Shown here: in pieces, positions 8,089 to 17,587 of the stretch | Position numbering within the stretch: position 1 is the first letter of the stretch | Layout: the number at the start of each line of letters is the position of its first letter | From: Undibacterium sp. KW1 | GTDB lineage: Bacteria; Pseudomonadota; Gammaproteobacteria; Burkholderiales; Burkholderiaceae_D | Direction: 5' to 3' | Length of the DNA: 64,000 bases | Assembly: GCF_009937955.1 (NCBI RefSeq) | Contig: NZ_AP018439.1 | Location: 868,001-932,000 of the forward strand | Notes under the pieces: model-generated | Databases searched by the model: none | What the model was told of the DNA's origin: nothing | Seen by the model: the letters and a program-made list of their open reading frames with translations, nothing else | Program-made: the position numbers and the translations under genes

Positions 8089-9786
8089 TTATTTACCTGC
8101 ATCTTGCGCAATCTTGCGCAAGGTTTCCAGCGTTGCACCAGGCGTGATCAGGTTACCGTCATAACGCAGTTCTATCAGGGCGGGCAGATTGTGCTGGCGG
8201 CTGTGTGCCAATGCTCTTTCCAGTGCGGGGGCAAATTCTGCCGTAGTGTTGACAACTTCACCACTGCCACCAAAGGCGCGGGCCAGTGCGGCAAAATCTG
8301 GATTGTGCAATTCTGTGCCAGAGACACGCGCCGGGAATTCTCTTTCCTGATGCATGCGTATCGTGCCATACATGCCGTTATTGAAGACGATGATGACCAC
8401 GCCTGCCTTGTATTGCACCGCAGTTGCCAGTTCCTGGCCATTCATGAGGTATTCACCATCGCCGGCAAAGGTGATGACAGTGCGTTGTGGGTCTATGATC
8501 TTGGCAGCAATACCAGACGGTACGCTGTAGCCCATGGCACCGGATGTTGGCGCCAGTTGTGTGCGCATGCCACCATAAGGGAAGTAACGGTGCGCCCAGG
8601 TGGCGTAATTGCCTGCGCCATTGGTGATGATGGTGTCTTTGGGTGCCAGGCGTTTGATATCCTGCACCACTTGCCACAGGTTCAACGGGGCATTTTCTTT
8701 GGCAAAAATTGCCGGTTCGGTTTGCCAGGCCAGCAAGTCGGCCTTGGCTTCGTTGACTGTTGCCTTCCATTTGGTGGCGGCATCCAGGCCTTCCATCTCG
8801 GCCAGTGCTTCGGCAATTTCCTTCATGCCGCTATTGATCATGAGGTCAGCCTGATAGACACGGCCCAGTTCCAGTGCGTCACTGTGGATGTGTACCAGTT
8901 TTTGTTTTGGCACGGGTGCTTCCAGCACGCTATAACCACCGGTGGTCATTTCACCCAGGCGCGGGCCTATCGCGATAATCAGGTCGGCATCTTTGAGTCT
9001 TTGCGCCAGCTTGGGGTTGATGCCTATGCCCACATCGCCTATATAGTTCGGATGGGCATTGTCCATCAAATCCTGGAAACGGAAGGCGCAAGCCACCGGC
9101 AGGTGGTTACTGGTGGCGAATTCGCTGATGTGCTGGCAGGCTGCCTGGTCCCAGCCGCTGCCACCGAGCAACAGCACAGGGCGTTGTGACACAGCCAGCA
9201 TATTGCGTAGTTGCGCCAGTTGCTGTGGCGATGCTGATGCCTGTACGGGTGTGTAGTGGCGGGTATCGGCTACTTCGGCGACCTGGGCCAGCATGTCTTC
9301 TGGCAATGCCAGCACGACCGGGCCAGGACGGCCGCTGGTGGCGACCTGGAAGGCGCGGGCGATATATTCAGGCACGCGGTCAGCGCGGTCTATCTGCGCT
9401 ACCCATTTCGCCATCTGACCAAACATGCGGCGGTAATCTATCTCCTGGAAGGCTTCGCGTTCTACAAAATCATTGCCTACCTGGCCTATGAACAAGATCA
9501 TCGGTGTTGAATCCTGATAAGCGGTATGCACGCCGATAGAGGCGTTGGTGGCACCCGGCCCACGCGTAACAAAACAAATACCGGGTTTGCCTGTCATCTT
9601 GCCATAGGCATCTGCCATGAAGGCTGCGCCGCCTTCCTGGCGGTTGATGATGAAGCGTATGGGGCTGTCATGCAGGGCGTCAAGCACTGGCAAATAACTT
9701 TCGCCAGGTACACCAAAGATGGTATCGACACCGTGGACTTGCAGTGCATCCACAATCAACTGGCCGCCAGAACGTGATTTCAGCAT
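8089..9786 (-). CDS. Thiamine-diphosphate-dependent enzyme, acetolactate synthase large-subunit-like
   Basis: A protein of about 565 residues with the three domains of the IlvB/POX family. The N-terminal pyrimidine-binding domain has the catalytic Glu in NRQEGGAAFMADAYGK. A central Rossmann-like domain follows. The C-terminal diphosphate domain has the ThDP motif GDGEYLMNGQELATA...FNN. There is no adjacent small regulatory subunit (ilvN) or ilvC, so it is probably not the biosynthetic acetolactate synthase. A catabolic acetolactate synthase, oxalyl-CoA- or benzoylformate-type decarboxylase is possible, and the substrate is open. Start set at ATG 9786; a TTG nine bases upstream would add three residues, and neither has a clear ribosome site. 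It is divergent from rnpB. Confidence 0.85.
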   Translation of the reverse strand: MLKSRSGGQLIVDALQVHGVDTIFGVPGESYLPVLDALHDSPIRFIINRQEGGAAFMADAYGKMTGKPGICFVTRGPGATNASIGVHTAYQDSTPMILFIGQVGNDFVEREAFQEIDYRRMFGQMAKWVAQIDRADRVPEYIARAFQVATSGRPGPVVLALPEDMLAQVAEVADTRHYTPVQASASPQQLAQLRNMLAVSQRPVLLLGGSGWDQAACQHISEFATSNHLPVACAFRFQDLMDNAHPNYIGDVGIGINPKLAQRLKDADLIIAIGPRLGEMTTGGYSVLEAPVPKQKLVHIHSDALELGRVYQADLMINSGMKEIAEALAEMEGLDAATKWKATVNEAKADLLAWQTEPAIFAKENAPLNLWQVVQDIKRLAPKDTIITNGAGNYATWAHRYFPYGGMRTQLAPTSGAMGYSVPSGIAAKIIDPQRTVITFAGDGEYLMNGQELATAVQYKAGVVIIVFNNGMYGTIRMHQEREFPARVSGTELHNPDFAALARAFGGSGEVVNTTAEFAPALERALAHSRQHNLPALIELRYDGNLITPGATLETLRKIAQDAGK

Positions 9787-9897
9787 GATAGACAATGATA
9801 AAAAAGTAAAAGCAGTACGCTACCAGAAAGCCGGCTTAATTTGCATCGTAAATGAGGGTTAGGAACTGAATTATCGCTGAGTGGGGTACGAGTGAGG

Positions 9898-9903
9898 TAC
9901 AAT
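9898..9903 (+). promoter_or_regulatory. -10 element of the rnpB promoter
   Basis: TACAAT ends seven bases before the first base of the RNase P RNA at 9911, exactly where a -10 box should be. No good -35 hexamer is visible 16-18 bases upstream. Confidence 0.6.
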
Positions 9904-9910
9904 AGCGCCC

Positions 9911-10257
9911 GAAGCAGGCCAGACAATCGCTGGTTGCCTTGAGCAATCAAGGTGACGGGAGGAAGGTCCGGACTCCATAGAGCAGGGTGACGGCTAACGG
10001 CCGTACGTTGAAAGCCCGGGCGCAAGCCTTGGTATAAGACGAGGAATAGGGCCACAGAGACGAGCGTATTAAGTTACGGTGAAACGCGGTAACCTCCACC
10101 CGGAGCAATTTCAAATAGGCACGCGTTGATGTGGCTCGCGGAGCGTGCGGGTAGAAAGCTTGAGCGGCGGAGCAATTCGTCGCCTAGAGGAATGATTGTC
10201 ATAGCAGATGGTAGTAATGCCTATGCCGTAACAAAATCCGGCCTATCGGCCTGCTTC
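9911..10257 (+). ncRNA. rnpB: RNase P RNA, bacterial type A
   Basis: The catalytic RNA of RNase P, which matures tRNA 5' ends. The 5' end GAAGCAGGCC pairs with the 3' end GGCCTGCTTC (10248-10257) to form helix P1. Conserved core segments are present: GAGGAAGGTCCGGACTCC near 9957, the P4 region near ACAGAGACGAG and GGTGAAACGCGGTAACCTCC near 10077, and AGAGGAATGATTGTC close to the 3' end. The length of 347 fits. Base 10258 onward, up to the next gene at 10453, holds no other feature I can support. Confidence 0.95.
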
Positions 10258-10452
10258 AATTTATTGTTTATCTTGTATTTCCCATCGGGCAGGTATCTCG
10301 CCACCGCACAATACGCCGCAGTCTGTTCAAGATTGTCGCCATCAAGCATCATTCCTTGCAAGCAAGTCCTTGTTCTCAAAATAGCAGTGGTACACTGGTG
10401 CGATAAGTTCTACTAGTTCTACTGACGCTGTATCTACAAAATTGCAAAACGC

Positions 10453-13400
10453 ATGGAGACTGGCGGTCTAAAGAAAGAACGCGATGTGCCCATACTGGCA
10501 TTCGCCATTTGCATCTGCCTGATTGCAGTCGCAATCATAGGGCAGAGCTGGTGGTCTATAGCCCAGGATAAGGCGCTGACCATCAATGCGGCACAGGAAC
10601 ATAATTTCCTGGCGGTGCGCATGCTGGAAGAGCATGTCAGTGAAGTCATGCGTGGTGCCGTGCGGGTGACGACGGTGGCCAGTGAAGAAGTTCTCTCGGA
10701 AACCAGGGTATCGGCAAACGAATCCCGGCAGCTGCAACAAATCCTGGCCATGCAGAGGCAGGAATCTGAATCCATCCATGCACTCTCCGTATTTGATGCA
10801 CAAGGACTATGGCTGGCGTCCAGCCAGATGGGCGCTGGCGCACCTGAAAAAGTCGAAGAGCAGCGCCATATAAAATTCTTGCTTGAACATCCCGAAGAGA
10901 GCAAGGTAGTATTGGGCGACGCTTATCAGTTGCCGCAGAGCGGTCAGTGGATTCTGCCTCTTATTAAGAACTTCTTTGACAAGAGCGGCAAACGTGCGGG
11001 TTTGATACAGGCTGACATCCAGCTACGCTATCTCTATGATTTTTATGAGCGCATTGCCCTGGGCAGTGGCGCCAGCATTGTCCTCTACGATGAATCGGGC
11101 AGGAAGCTGGCCGCCGCCGGACTCAAAGACCGTGATTACTCCAGGCCGGCGCTGAAGAATTTTATCCGCGACAAGTCGTCAGAAGGTGCCTTGCGGGATG
11201 TTGATGAAGAAGGCAAGGCCTGGCTCATCAGTTATAGAAAGATCAGCGATCTTCCTTTGATACTGGTGTATGCGCGCGAAAGCAGCGTCATCCTGACTGA
11301 CTGGAATGCCAGAGTCACACAAAAGATCATGGTAACAGCGGTGACGGCGGGTTTCATTTTTCTGCTGGCATCGCTGTTGCTGTGGCAGATACGCCATTTG
11401 CGCGACTCCAGAAACCGTCTGGAGGCTAGTGAGAGCCGTTATCGGTTGATTTATCAGGGCGCACAGGATGCCATCCTGCTCATCAGCCGTGACTATATCT
11501 ATGTTGATTGCAATCCGGCTGCCGTTGCCTTCTTTGGCGTCAATACTCCAGAAGAAGTGATAGGGCGCAAGGTTGGCAGTTTTTCACCCAGCGTCCAGTC
11601 CGTGGCCGGGTATGCGACCCAGGATAAGGATGTGCTGGTCGCCACTCTGATAGACCAGGCTTTTAAAGGCGAGTCGCAGCGCTTTGAGTGGGTGACCGTC
11701 AGAAATGATCAGATACAGCACACAGAAATTTCATTGAGCAGGGTTGAGGTTGATGGCGAAATGCTCTTGTTTTGCGTGGAACGCGATATCAATGCGCGCA
11801 AATACAGCGAGTTATTGATCGCCGGACAAAACCGTCTGCTGAAACTGATAGGCGGCGAAGAAGAGCTGACGTCGATACTCGAAGCAGTCAGCCAGTTTGT
11901 TGAAAAACTCTGCCCTCACTGGCGCTGCGGCATACAACTGCTGGCTGACGACAGGCGTAGTTTTGCCCATGCGACCGGCAGCCGTTTTCCAGAAGTCTTG
12001 CTGGCACAGATACCTGGCATGAGTTTGAGTCATGGCAGCGGTATCTGGTCTGAAAGTGCATTGACCATGGAGCCAGTCTGGCTGCGTGAGTTTTTGCAGG
12101 CACCTGCGATGCAGTTCGTGAACGACGTGGAAACCCTGGCCGAATTTTCTTCTTGTGCAGCCTGGCCCATCTTTGGCAAGAATGGTCAGTTGCTCGGCAG
12201 TTTCAGCCTGTTCTCGTATAGCCGTGAACCCCTGAGTGAAAAAGACCTGGGCCTGGTCAGGGTGACGGTGGATATTGCCGGTATTGCCATAGAAGGCCGC
12301 CGTTCAGAAAAGAAAATCATGCAGCTCGCCCATTATGATGAGCTGACGGGTTTGCCCAATCGCTTCCTGTACAACCAGCATCTGGCGCGTTCACTGGCGA
12401 TTGCCGAGCGTAACCGCAGCCAGTTGGCCGTGCTATTCCTCGATCTTGACCGTTTTAAGAATATCAACGACACCTTTGGTCATGATGAGGGGGACAATGT
12501 CTTGCGTACCATCGCGCACAGCTTCCGGCAATGCCTGCGTGAATCTGACATTATTGCTCGTATAGGCGGGGACGAATTCATCCTCCTGATCGACCAGTTC
12601 AATGAGGCGCGCGACCTTGGTGATGTGGCTGACAAGCTCTTGTATGCTGCTGCCCAGCCTTTCGAGATAGATGGACAGGAATGCCAGCTCAGCGCCAGCA
12701 TAGGCATAGCCACCTTTCCTGCTGACGGCAGAGATGCCCAGACCCTGCTCAAAAATGCCGACATTGCCATGTACAAGGCAAAAAACAAGGGCAAGGATAA
12801 TTACCAGTTCTATGCTTCGGAAATGAATACCCATACCGTGGAGAGGCTGGCCTTTGAGGCACGCCTGCGCAAGGCGCTGGAAAGGCGTGAGTTTGTCGTG
12901 CATTACCAGCCCAAACTCGATGTCAAAACCGAGCGCATCGTCGGTGCCGAGGCACTGGTACGCTGGAACCATCCGGAACGTGGGGTATTGTCTCCTGTCG
13001 AATTCATCGGCCTGGCGGAAGAAGCTGGCCTGATCTCCCGCCTGGGTATGCTGGTACTCGACATTGCCTGCCGCGATATTTTAAGTTTCCGCAATGTAGA
13101 TAAGGATTTTGGCCGGGTAGCCATCAACTTGTCTGGCGCACAGTTCAACGATGCCCACATGCTGGAAGAAGTCAAAAGCGTGGTCGATTTCTGGCGCGTG
13201 CCTTCCAACTCCATTGAGTTTGAGATTACAGAAAGCATGGTCATGCATAACCGTGAGCAGGCCATCCTGCTCATGGATGGCCTCAAAGAAGCCGGGTTTA
13301 CCCTTTCCATAGACGATTTTGGTACGGGTTACTCGTCCCTCGCTTACCTCAAACGCTTCCCTGTCGACAGCGTCAAGGTAGACCGTTCCTTCATCAAGGA

Positions 13401-13620
13401 CATCCCTGACGACCCGAATGACACCGCCATTGTGCTGGCCATCGTCGCCATGGCCCATACCCTGGGCATCAAGGTCATTGCTGAGGGCGTAGATTCAGCC
13501 ATACAGCTGGAAACCTTGCGTGATTGCAAATGTGATGAATTCCAGGGTTTCTATTTCAGCAAAGCCGTGCCTGACAAGGAATTTTTGCAATTATTGCAGC
13601 GTCAAAGAAGGGAAACTTAA
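10453..13620 (+). CDS. Membrane-bound GGDEF-EAL protein with sensory, PAS and GAF domains
   Basis: A 1055-residue cyclic-di-GMP enzyme. Order: membrane segment (about residues 14-34), a periplasmic sensory region of Cache type, a second membrane segment (about 293-313), PAS (about 325-445), GAF-like (about 450-610), GGDEF and EAL. The diguanylate cyclase site is an intact GGDEF at 705-709, with the inhibitory RxxD site (RESD) five residues before it. The phosphodiesterase site is an intact EAL at 833-835, with DDFGTGYSSL further on. Both activities are therefore possible, and signals in the periplasm and the GAF/PAS domains would decide between them. The gene stands alone. No clear ribosome site precedes the ATG, so the start is uncertain by a few codons. 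Confidence 0.93.
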   Translation: METGGLKKERDVPILAFAICICLIAVAIIGQSWWSIAQDKALTINAAQEHNFLAVRMLEEHVSEVMRGAVRVTTVASEEVLSETRVSANESRQLQQILAMQRQESESIHALSVFDAQGLWLASSQMGAGAPEKVEEQRHIKFLLEHPEESKVVLGDAYQLPQSGQWILPLIKNFFDKSGKRAGLIQADIQLRYLYDFYERIALGSGASIVLYDESGRKLAAAGLKDRDYSRPALKNFIRDKSSEGALRDVDEEGKAWLISYRKISDLPLILVYARESSVILTDWNARVTQKIMVTAVTAGFIFLLASLLLWQIRHLRDSRNRLEASESRYRLIYQGAQDAILLISRDYIYVDCNPAAVAFFGVNTPEEVIGRKVGSFSPSVQSVAGYATQDKDVLVATLIDQAFKGESQRFEWVTVRNDQIQHTEISLSRVEVDGEMLLFCVERDINARKYSELLIAGQNRLLKLIGGEEELTSILEAVSQFVEKLCPHWRCGIQLLADDRRSFAHATGSRFPEVLLAQIPGMSLSHGSGIWSESALTMEPVWLREFLQAPAMQFVNDVETLAEFSSCAAWPIFGKNGQLLGSFSLFSYSREPLSEKDLGLVRVTVDIAGIAIEGRRSEKKIMQLAHYDELTGLPNRFLYNQHLARSLAIAERNRSQLAVLFLDLDRFKNINDTFGHDEGDNVLRTIAHSFRQCLRESDIIARIGGDEFILLIDQFNEARDLGDVADKLLYAAAQPFEIDGQECQLSASIGIATFPADGRDAQTLLKNADIAMYKAKNKGKDNYQFYASEMNTHTVERLAFEARLRKALERREFVVHYQPKLDVKTERIVGAEALVRWNHPERGVLSPVEFIGLAEEAGLISRLGMLVLDIACRDILSFRNVDKDFGRVAINLSGAQFNDAHMLEEVKSVVDFWRVPSNSIEFEITESMVMHNREQAILLMDGLKEAGFTLSIDDFGTGYSSLAYLKRFPVDSVKVDRSFIKDIPDDPNDTAIVLAIVAMAHTLGIKVIAEGVDSAIQLETLRDCKCDEFQGFYFSKAVPDKEFLQLLQRQRRET

Positions 13621-13830
13621 TAACTATACATCGTCAGCCTGCTCACCGGGCATGCAGTGCTGGATTAGCTCACTAATTCAACTGCTTTTGGCGTGAAAAC
13701 CTGCGCATGCAGGCCAGTTTTCAGCGATAATCTGCCCCCTTGATCATCATCCTAAGCCCAGCAAAGTTTATTAATTGTCACTTCAGCGGCTAAAAAGCGG
13801 CGATCTCCTCTTTCCTGCAGGCATTTTCCC

Positions 13831-13908
13831 AAAGTAGCTCATCCCAAAACGCAACAGTCTGGGATAAACACATGGTTATATGTAAGGAGCTACTTTCACT
13901 ATGTAGTG
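13831..13908 (+). other. Branched inverted-repeat element in the gap before mraZ
   Basis: AAAGTAGCTC (13831-13840) pairs perfectly with GAGCTACTTT (13887-13896). Inside lie ATCCCA/TGGGAT (13841-13846/13860-13865) and ACAT/ATGT (13870-13873/13880-13883), giving a three-way junction. A Shine-Dalgarno-like AAGGAG lies in the closing stem, followed by ATG-TAG at 13901-13906 inside a further palindrome, CACTATGTAGTG. The rest of the 537-base gap, 13621-14023, holds no gene I can support. Confidence 0.4.
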
Positions 13909-14023
13909 TAAGTACCTAATTTATCAGGATAAATTCCGCAGATTCCTCAGGGCTTCACCTCAACTGTTGGCGCTAAGTCATTGACTTCATTAGAAATTTT
14001 CCCAATTTACCCCGCAAATACGC

Positions 14024-14052
14024 TTGACCACGCTCAAGTCATCCTCTAAAGT
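14024..14052 (+). promoter_or_regulatory. mraZ (dcw cluster) promoter
   Basis: TTGACC (14024-14029), a 17-base spacer and TAAAGT (14047-14052) form a good sigma-70 promoter. Its -10 box overlaps the first MraZ repeat, so MraZ binding would block it. Confidence 0.75.
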
Positions 14053-14085
14053 GGGCAATAGTGTGAAAAAGTGTAATTTTGTGGC
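14051..14085 (+). promoter_or_regulatory. MraZ operator, four direct repeats
   Basis: GTGGG, GTGTG, GTGTA and GTGGC begin at 14051, 14061, 14071 and 14081, an exact 10-base period. MraZ of other bacteria binds TGGGN repeats spaced by five bases upstream of its own gene, so this is the expected autoregulatory site. The outer repeats match best. Confidence 0.8.
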
Positions 14086-14157
14086 ATAGAATTCCTAATT
14101 TCGCTTACATTCCATCCGTGGCCAGATAGACAGATTTTCAGGAAAAAAGGTAATAGC

Positions 14158-14586
14158 GTGTTTCAGGGGGCGTCCTCACTCAATCTCGATGCAAAAGGCA
14201 GGATGTCTATCCCCGCCCGGCACCGTGACGCGCTCAATGTTCAATGCGAAGGCCGGATTACCCTGACCCGCCACCCGGATGGTTGTCTCCTGCTCTTCCC
14301 GCGTCCCACCTGGGAGTCCCACCGTGAACAAATCGCTGCCTGGCCCATACAAGCACGCGACTGGAAACGTATTTTTCTTGGCAATGCCTTTGATGTTGAT
14401 ATGGATGGCGCTGGCCGCATCCTGGTTGCGCCTGAACTGCGCAATGCTGTTGGCATGCAGCGCGATGTCATGCTGCTCGGCATGGGCAGCCATTTTGAGA
14501 TTTGGGATGCTGCCAAGCTGGCAGAAAACGAGGCAAAAGCCATCGCTGGCGGCGCTCCTGATGTATTAAACAGTTTTTCTTTCTGA
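14158..14586 (+). CDS. mraZ: Transcriptional regulator MraZ
   Basis: A 142-residue protein of the AbrB-like MraZ family, first gene of the dcw cluster. It begins [26 protein letters not shown] and contains the second half-repeat [32 protein letters not shown], the duplicated swapped-hairpin fold that forms rings on DNA. In E. coli MraZ represses its own promoter and is countered by RsmH. The GTG start has an AAAGG ribosome site seven bases upstream. It is preceded by four repeats matching an MraZ operator and followed after nine bases by rsmH. Confidence 0.96.
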   Translation: MFQGASSLNLDAKGRMSIPARHRDALNVQCEGRITLTRHPDGCLLLFPRPTWESHREQIAAWPIQARDWKRIFLGNAFDVDMDGAGRILVAPELRNAVGMQRDVMLLGMGSHFEIWDAAKLAENEAKAIAGGAPDVLNSFSF

Positions 14587-14595
14587 TCGCGGGCA

Positions 14596-15555
14596 ATGAG
14601 TATTCAGCAAGCGGCAGATTTTACGCACCAGACAGTGCTGTTGCATGAGGCTGTAGATGCCCTCGGCATCGCAGGCGAACGTGCCAGCGGGATTTATATC
14701 GATGGCACCTTTGGCCGTGGTGGGCATAGCCGCCTGCTCTTGTCGCAACTGGGCAGCAATGGCCGCCTGATTGCTTTTGACAAAGATACCCAGGCGATTG
14801 CCAGTGCAAAAGAAATTCAGGATTCGCGTTTTCATATCGTGCATGACAGTTTTGCAAGCATTGCTGAAGCCTTGCCTGAGCTTGGTGTCAGCAAGGTCGA
14901 TGGCATCCTGATGGATTTGGGCATCTCATCGCCGCAAGTGGATGATGCCAGCCGGGGTTTCAGCTTCCGGTCGGATGGTCCGCTCGACATGCGCATGGAT
15001 ACCACGCGTGGCATTTCTGCAGCCGAATGGCTGGCAACTGCCGAAGAAGAACAAATTACGGAGGTTATAAAAAATTATGGGGAAGAACGGTTTGCTTTTC
15101 AGATTGCAAAGGCGATTGTTGCTCGCAGGAAGACAGACGCCATTCGTGGAACACGACAGCTCGCAGAAATCGTCGCACACGCCGTCAAAACTCGCGAGAA
15201 GGGTAAAGACCCGGCAACTCGCACCTTTCAGGCTATACGGATTTTCATCAATCAGGAGCTTGAAGATCTCGAAATAGGTCTGGCGGCAGCTTATCAGGCA
15301 TTGGCTCCTTACGGGCGCATGTCGGTCATCAGTTTCCATTCACTCGAAGACCGTATCGTGAAGCAGTTCTTTGCTTCCAAGGTCAAGGTGGAGCAGCCTG
15401 ACCGCCGTTTGCCCATACGCCATATCGATTTGCCGCGACCGCAGATGCGCCTGTTGAACCGTATCAAGCCTTCCGAGGCTGAGGTCAGTGCCAATCCGCG
15501 TTCGCGTTCAGCAATTTTGCGGGTAGCAGAGCGTCTGCCAGAGGTGGCTGCATGA
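14596..15555 (+). CDS. rsmH: 16S rRNA (cytosine-1402 N4)-methyltransferase RsmH
   Basis: A 319-residue SAM-dependent methyltransferase that methylates N4 of C1402 in the ribosomal decoding centre. [13 protein letters not shown] at the N-terminus, the SAM loop [14 protein letters not shown], and [23 protein letters not shown] are diagnostic. The C-terminal [13 protein letters not shown] and [14 protein letters not shown] motifs complete the family pattern at normal length. The last codon overlaps the ftsL start in ATGA, so the two are translationally coupled. Confidence 0.97.
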   Translation: MSIQQAADFTHQTVLLHEAVDALGIAGERASGIYIDGTFGRGGHSRLLLSQLGSNGRLIAFDKDTQAIASAKEIQDSRFHIVHDSFASIAEALPELGVSKVDGILMDLGISSPQVDDASRGFSFRSDGPLDMRMDTTRGISAAEWLATAEEEQITEVIKNYGEERFAFQIAKAIVARRKTDAIRGTRQLAEIVAHAVKTREKGKDPATRTFQAIRIFINQELEDLEIGLAAAYQALAPYGRMSVISFHSLEDRIVKQFFASKVKVEQPDRRLPIRHIDLPRPQMRLLNRIKPSEAEVSANPRSRSAILRVAERLPEVAA

Positions 15556-15827
15556 GTACCCGCTGGAATATTATCCTGGCCGCGGCATTGATTGCCTGTG
15601 CCCTGTCATTGATTAATGCGCAGTATCAGGCACGTCGCCTGTTTATAGAGCTGGAGCGGGAGCAAAGTTTAAGCAAACAATACGAATTGCAATGGACGCA
15701 ACTGAAACTCGATCAATCCACCTACGGCAAGCATGCGCGCATAGAAGCAACGGCAGCGCGTGAATTGAACATGGTTGCTGTGACCCCTGAACGCACGCAG
15801 TACCTCAAAGCAGTGGAGGCAAAATGA
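15552..15827 (+). CDS. ftsL: Cell division protein FtsL
   Basis: A 91-residue bitopic inner-membrane protein. It has a short cytoplasmic N-terminus, one membrane helix (about residues 6-23, [15 protein letters not shown]) and a periplasmic coiled coil with the usual leucine pattern ([20 protein letters not shown]). FtsL forms a complex with FtsB and FtsQ that activates FtsWI septal peptidoglycan synthesis. Sequence conservation is low in this family, so the call rests on architecture, size and its place between rsmH and ftsI. It overlaps both neighbours by four bases. Confidence 0.92.
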   Translation: MSTRWNIILAAALIACALSLINAQYQARRLFIELEREQSLSKQYELQWTQLKLDQSTYGKHARIEATAARELNMVAVTPERTQYLKAVEAK

Positions 15828-17587
15828 GCAGATCAGCAAGTACATCCCGTACCGCCGCTGCACGCGGCGTTGCCTTTTCTTCCAGCCCTTTACTGGATGT
15901 GAAGCTGCCTGCCTGGCGTTCACGCTTCATCCTGTTTTTATTGTTTGCAGCTTTTATCGCCCTGATCGCCAAAGCACTGTATCTGCAAGGATTTACCAAG
16001 GACTTTTTGCAGAAGGAAGGGGCCAATCGTTATGCCCGCACGCTGGAATTGCCCGCGACCCGCGGCAAGATCACTGACCGCAATGGCCAGGTGCTGGCTT
16101 CCTCCGTGCCTGTCAAAGCCATCTGGGCGATTCCTGACGATGTGCTGGTAGCGCCCAAGGAAAAATTGCAGCAACTGGCCAAATTGCTCGACATGACTGA
16201 AGCAGAATTGCGCAAGAAGCTCGATTCTGACCGTCAGTTTGTCTATCTGAAACGTCAGGTAGAACCTGCCATATCAGACCAGATAGTGGCTCTGGCCATA
16301 CCCGGCATAGAAACCCGCAAAGAATACAAACGCTTTTATCCAGAAGGCGAAGTCATGGCCCATGTGGTTGGCTTCACCAATGTGGAAGATATAGGACAAG
16401 AAGGTATAGAGCTGGCATCGGAAAAAAACCTGGCAGGTAAGACCGGGAGTCGCCGTGTCATCAAAGACAGACTGGGCCATATCGTTGAAGACATACAAGC
16501 CGTGCGCGAACCGCATGATGGCAAGGATCTGACGCTGTCCATCGACAGCAAGATTCAATACATTGCGTTTACGCATTTGAAAGAAGCACTGGAAAAACAC
16601 AAGGCCAAGGCTGGCGGTGCGGTAGTGCTTGATGTACAAACCGGCGAAGTGCTGGCACTGGTGAACTTGCCTACTTATAACCCGAATGATCGTTCTGCGC
16701 TGACTGGTGCGCAATTACGCAACCGTGTCATGACCGATACTTTTGAGCCAGGTTCGACCATGAAGCCTGTGACCGTCGCCCTGGCGCTGGAAACCGGCCG
16801 GGTCACGCCAGATACCGTATTTCAGACGGCACCTGGTGTCATGGCTATCGGCCCTGCACTGATACACGATGCGCATAAACAGGGCTCTCTCACAGTTGCG
16901 CAAGTCATACAAAAATCTTCGAATATAGGCACGGCGAAAATGGCCTTGCAAATGCGGCCGCAAGAGATGTGGGAAATGTTCACTACCCTGGGCTTTGGCC
17001 AGCAACCCAAATTCGGTTTCCCAGGTGCAGTTGCCGGGCGTTTGCGTAATTACAAAAACTGGCGTCCTATTGAGCAAGCCACCATGAGCTATGGCCATGG
17101 TATTTCGGTATCGCTGATACAGATGGCACGTTCCTATATGATTTTTGCCAGGAATGGCGACATGATCCCGCTGACTTTCCAAAAGTCTGATGAAATGCCG
17201 CATGGTTCACGCGTGATTTCTGAAAAAACGTCAAAACAAGTACGTCAGATGATGGAAACGGTGACCGAGCCTGGTGGTACTGCTCCACAAGCGCGTATTG
17301 CTGGTTACCGTGTCGCAGGCAAAACAGGTACTGCCCACAAGCTTGAGGGTGGCCGTTACGTGAATAAATATCTGCTTGATTTCATTGGTTTTGCGCCCGT
17401 TTCAAATCCGCGTGTGATTGTTGCGGTAATGGTAGATGAACCAACTGCTGGCGGGCACTTTGCGGGCCCTGTCGCCGCACCGGTGTTTGCAGCGATTATG
17501 TCGAATGTCTTGCGTTCACTGAATGTGCAGCCAGACTCTTCCGTCACCAGCATTATTCCTGAAGAAGGTGTGCAGGAAAGCATGTAA
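15824..17587 (+). CDS. ftsI: Septal peptidoglycan transpeptidase FtsI (PBP3)
   Basis: A 587-residue class B penicillin-binding protein that cross-links septal peptidoglycan with the FtsW glycosyltransferase. A membrane anchor lies near residues 34-52, followed by the PBP dimerisation domain (RGKITDRNGQVLASS). The transpeptidase domain has the nucleophile Ser311 in STMK, the SSN motif in QKSSNIGTAKM and KTG in VAGKTGTAHK. It overlaps ftsL by four bases and murE by one. Confidence 0.97.
   Translation: MSRSASTSRTAAARGVAFSSSPLLDVKLPAWRSRFILFLLFAAFIALIAKALYLQGFTKDFLQKEGANRYARTLELPATRGKITDRNGQVLASSVPVKAIWAIPDDVLVAPKEKLQQLAKLLDMTEAELRKKLDSDRQFVYLKRQVEPAISDQIVALAIPGIETRKEYKRFYPEGEVMAHVVGFTNVEDIGQEGIELASEKNLAGKTGSRRVIKDRLGHIVEDIQAVREPHDGKDLTLSIDSKIQYIAFTHLKEALEKHKAKAGGAVVLDVQTGEVLALVNLPTYNPNDRSALTGAQLRNRVMTDTFEPGSTMKPVTVALALETGRVTPDTVFQTAPGVMAIGPALIHDAHKQGSLTVAQVIQKSSNIGTAKMALQMRPQEMWEMFTTLGFGQQPKFGFPGAVAGRLRNYKNWRPIEQATMSYGHGISVSLIQMARSYMIFARNGDMIPLTFQKSDEMPHGSRVISEKTSKQVRQMMETVTEPGGTAPQARIAGYRVAGKTGTAHKLEGGRYVNKYLLDFIGFAPVSNPRVIVAVMVDEPTAGGHFAGPVAAPVFAAIMSNVLRSLNVQPDSSVTSIIPEEGVQESM

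Noticed and set aside
8104..9189. 361-codon plus-strand frame opposite the thiamine-diphosphate enzyme
   Set aside because: Shadow of a gene with complete ThDP-binding motifs.
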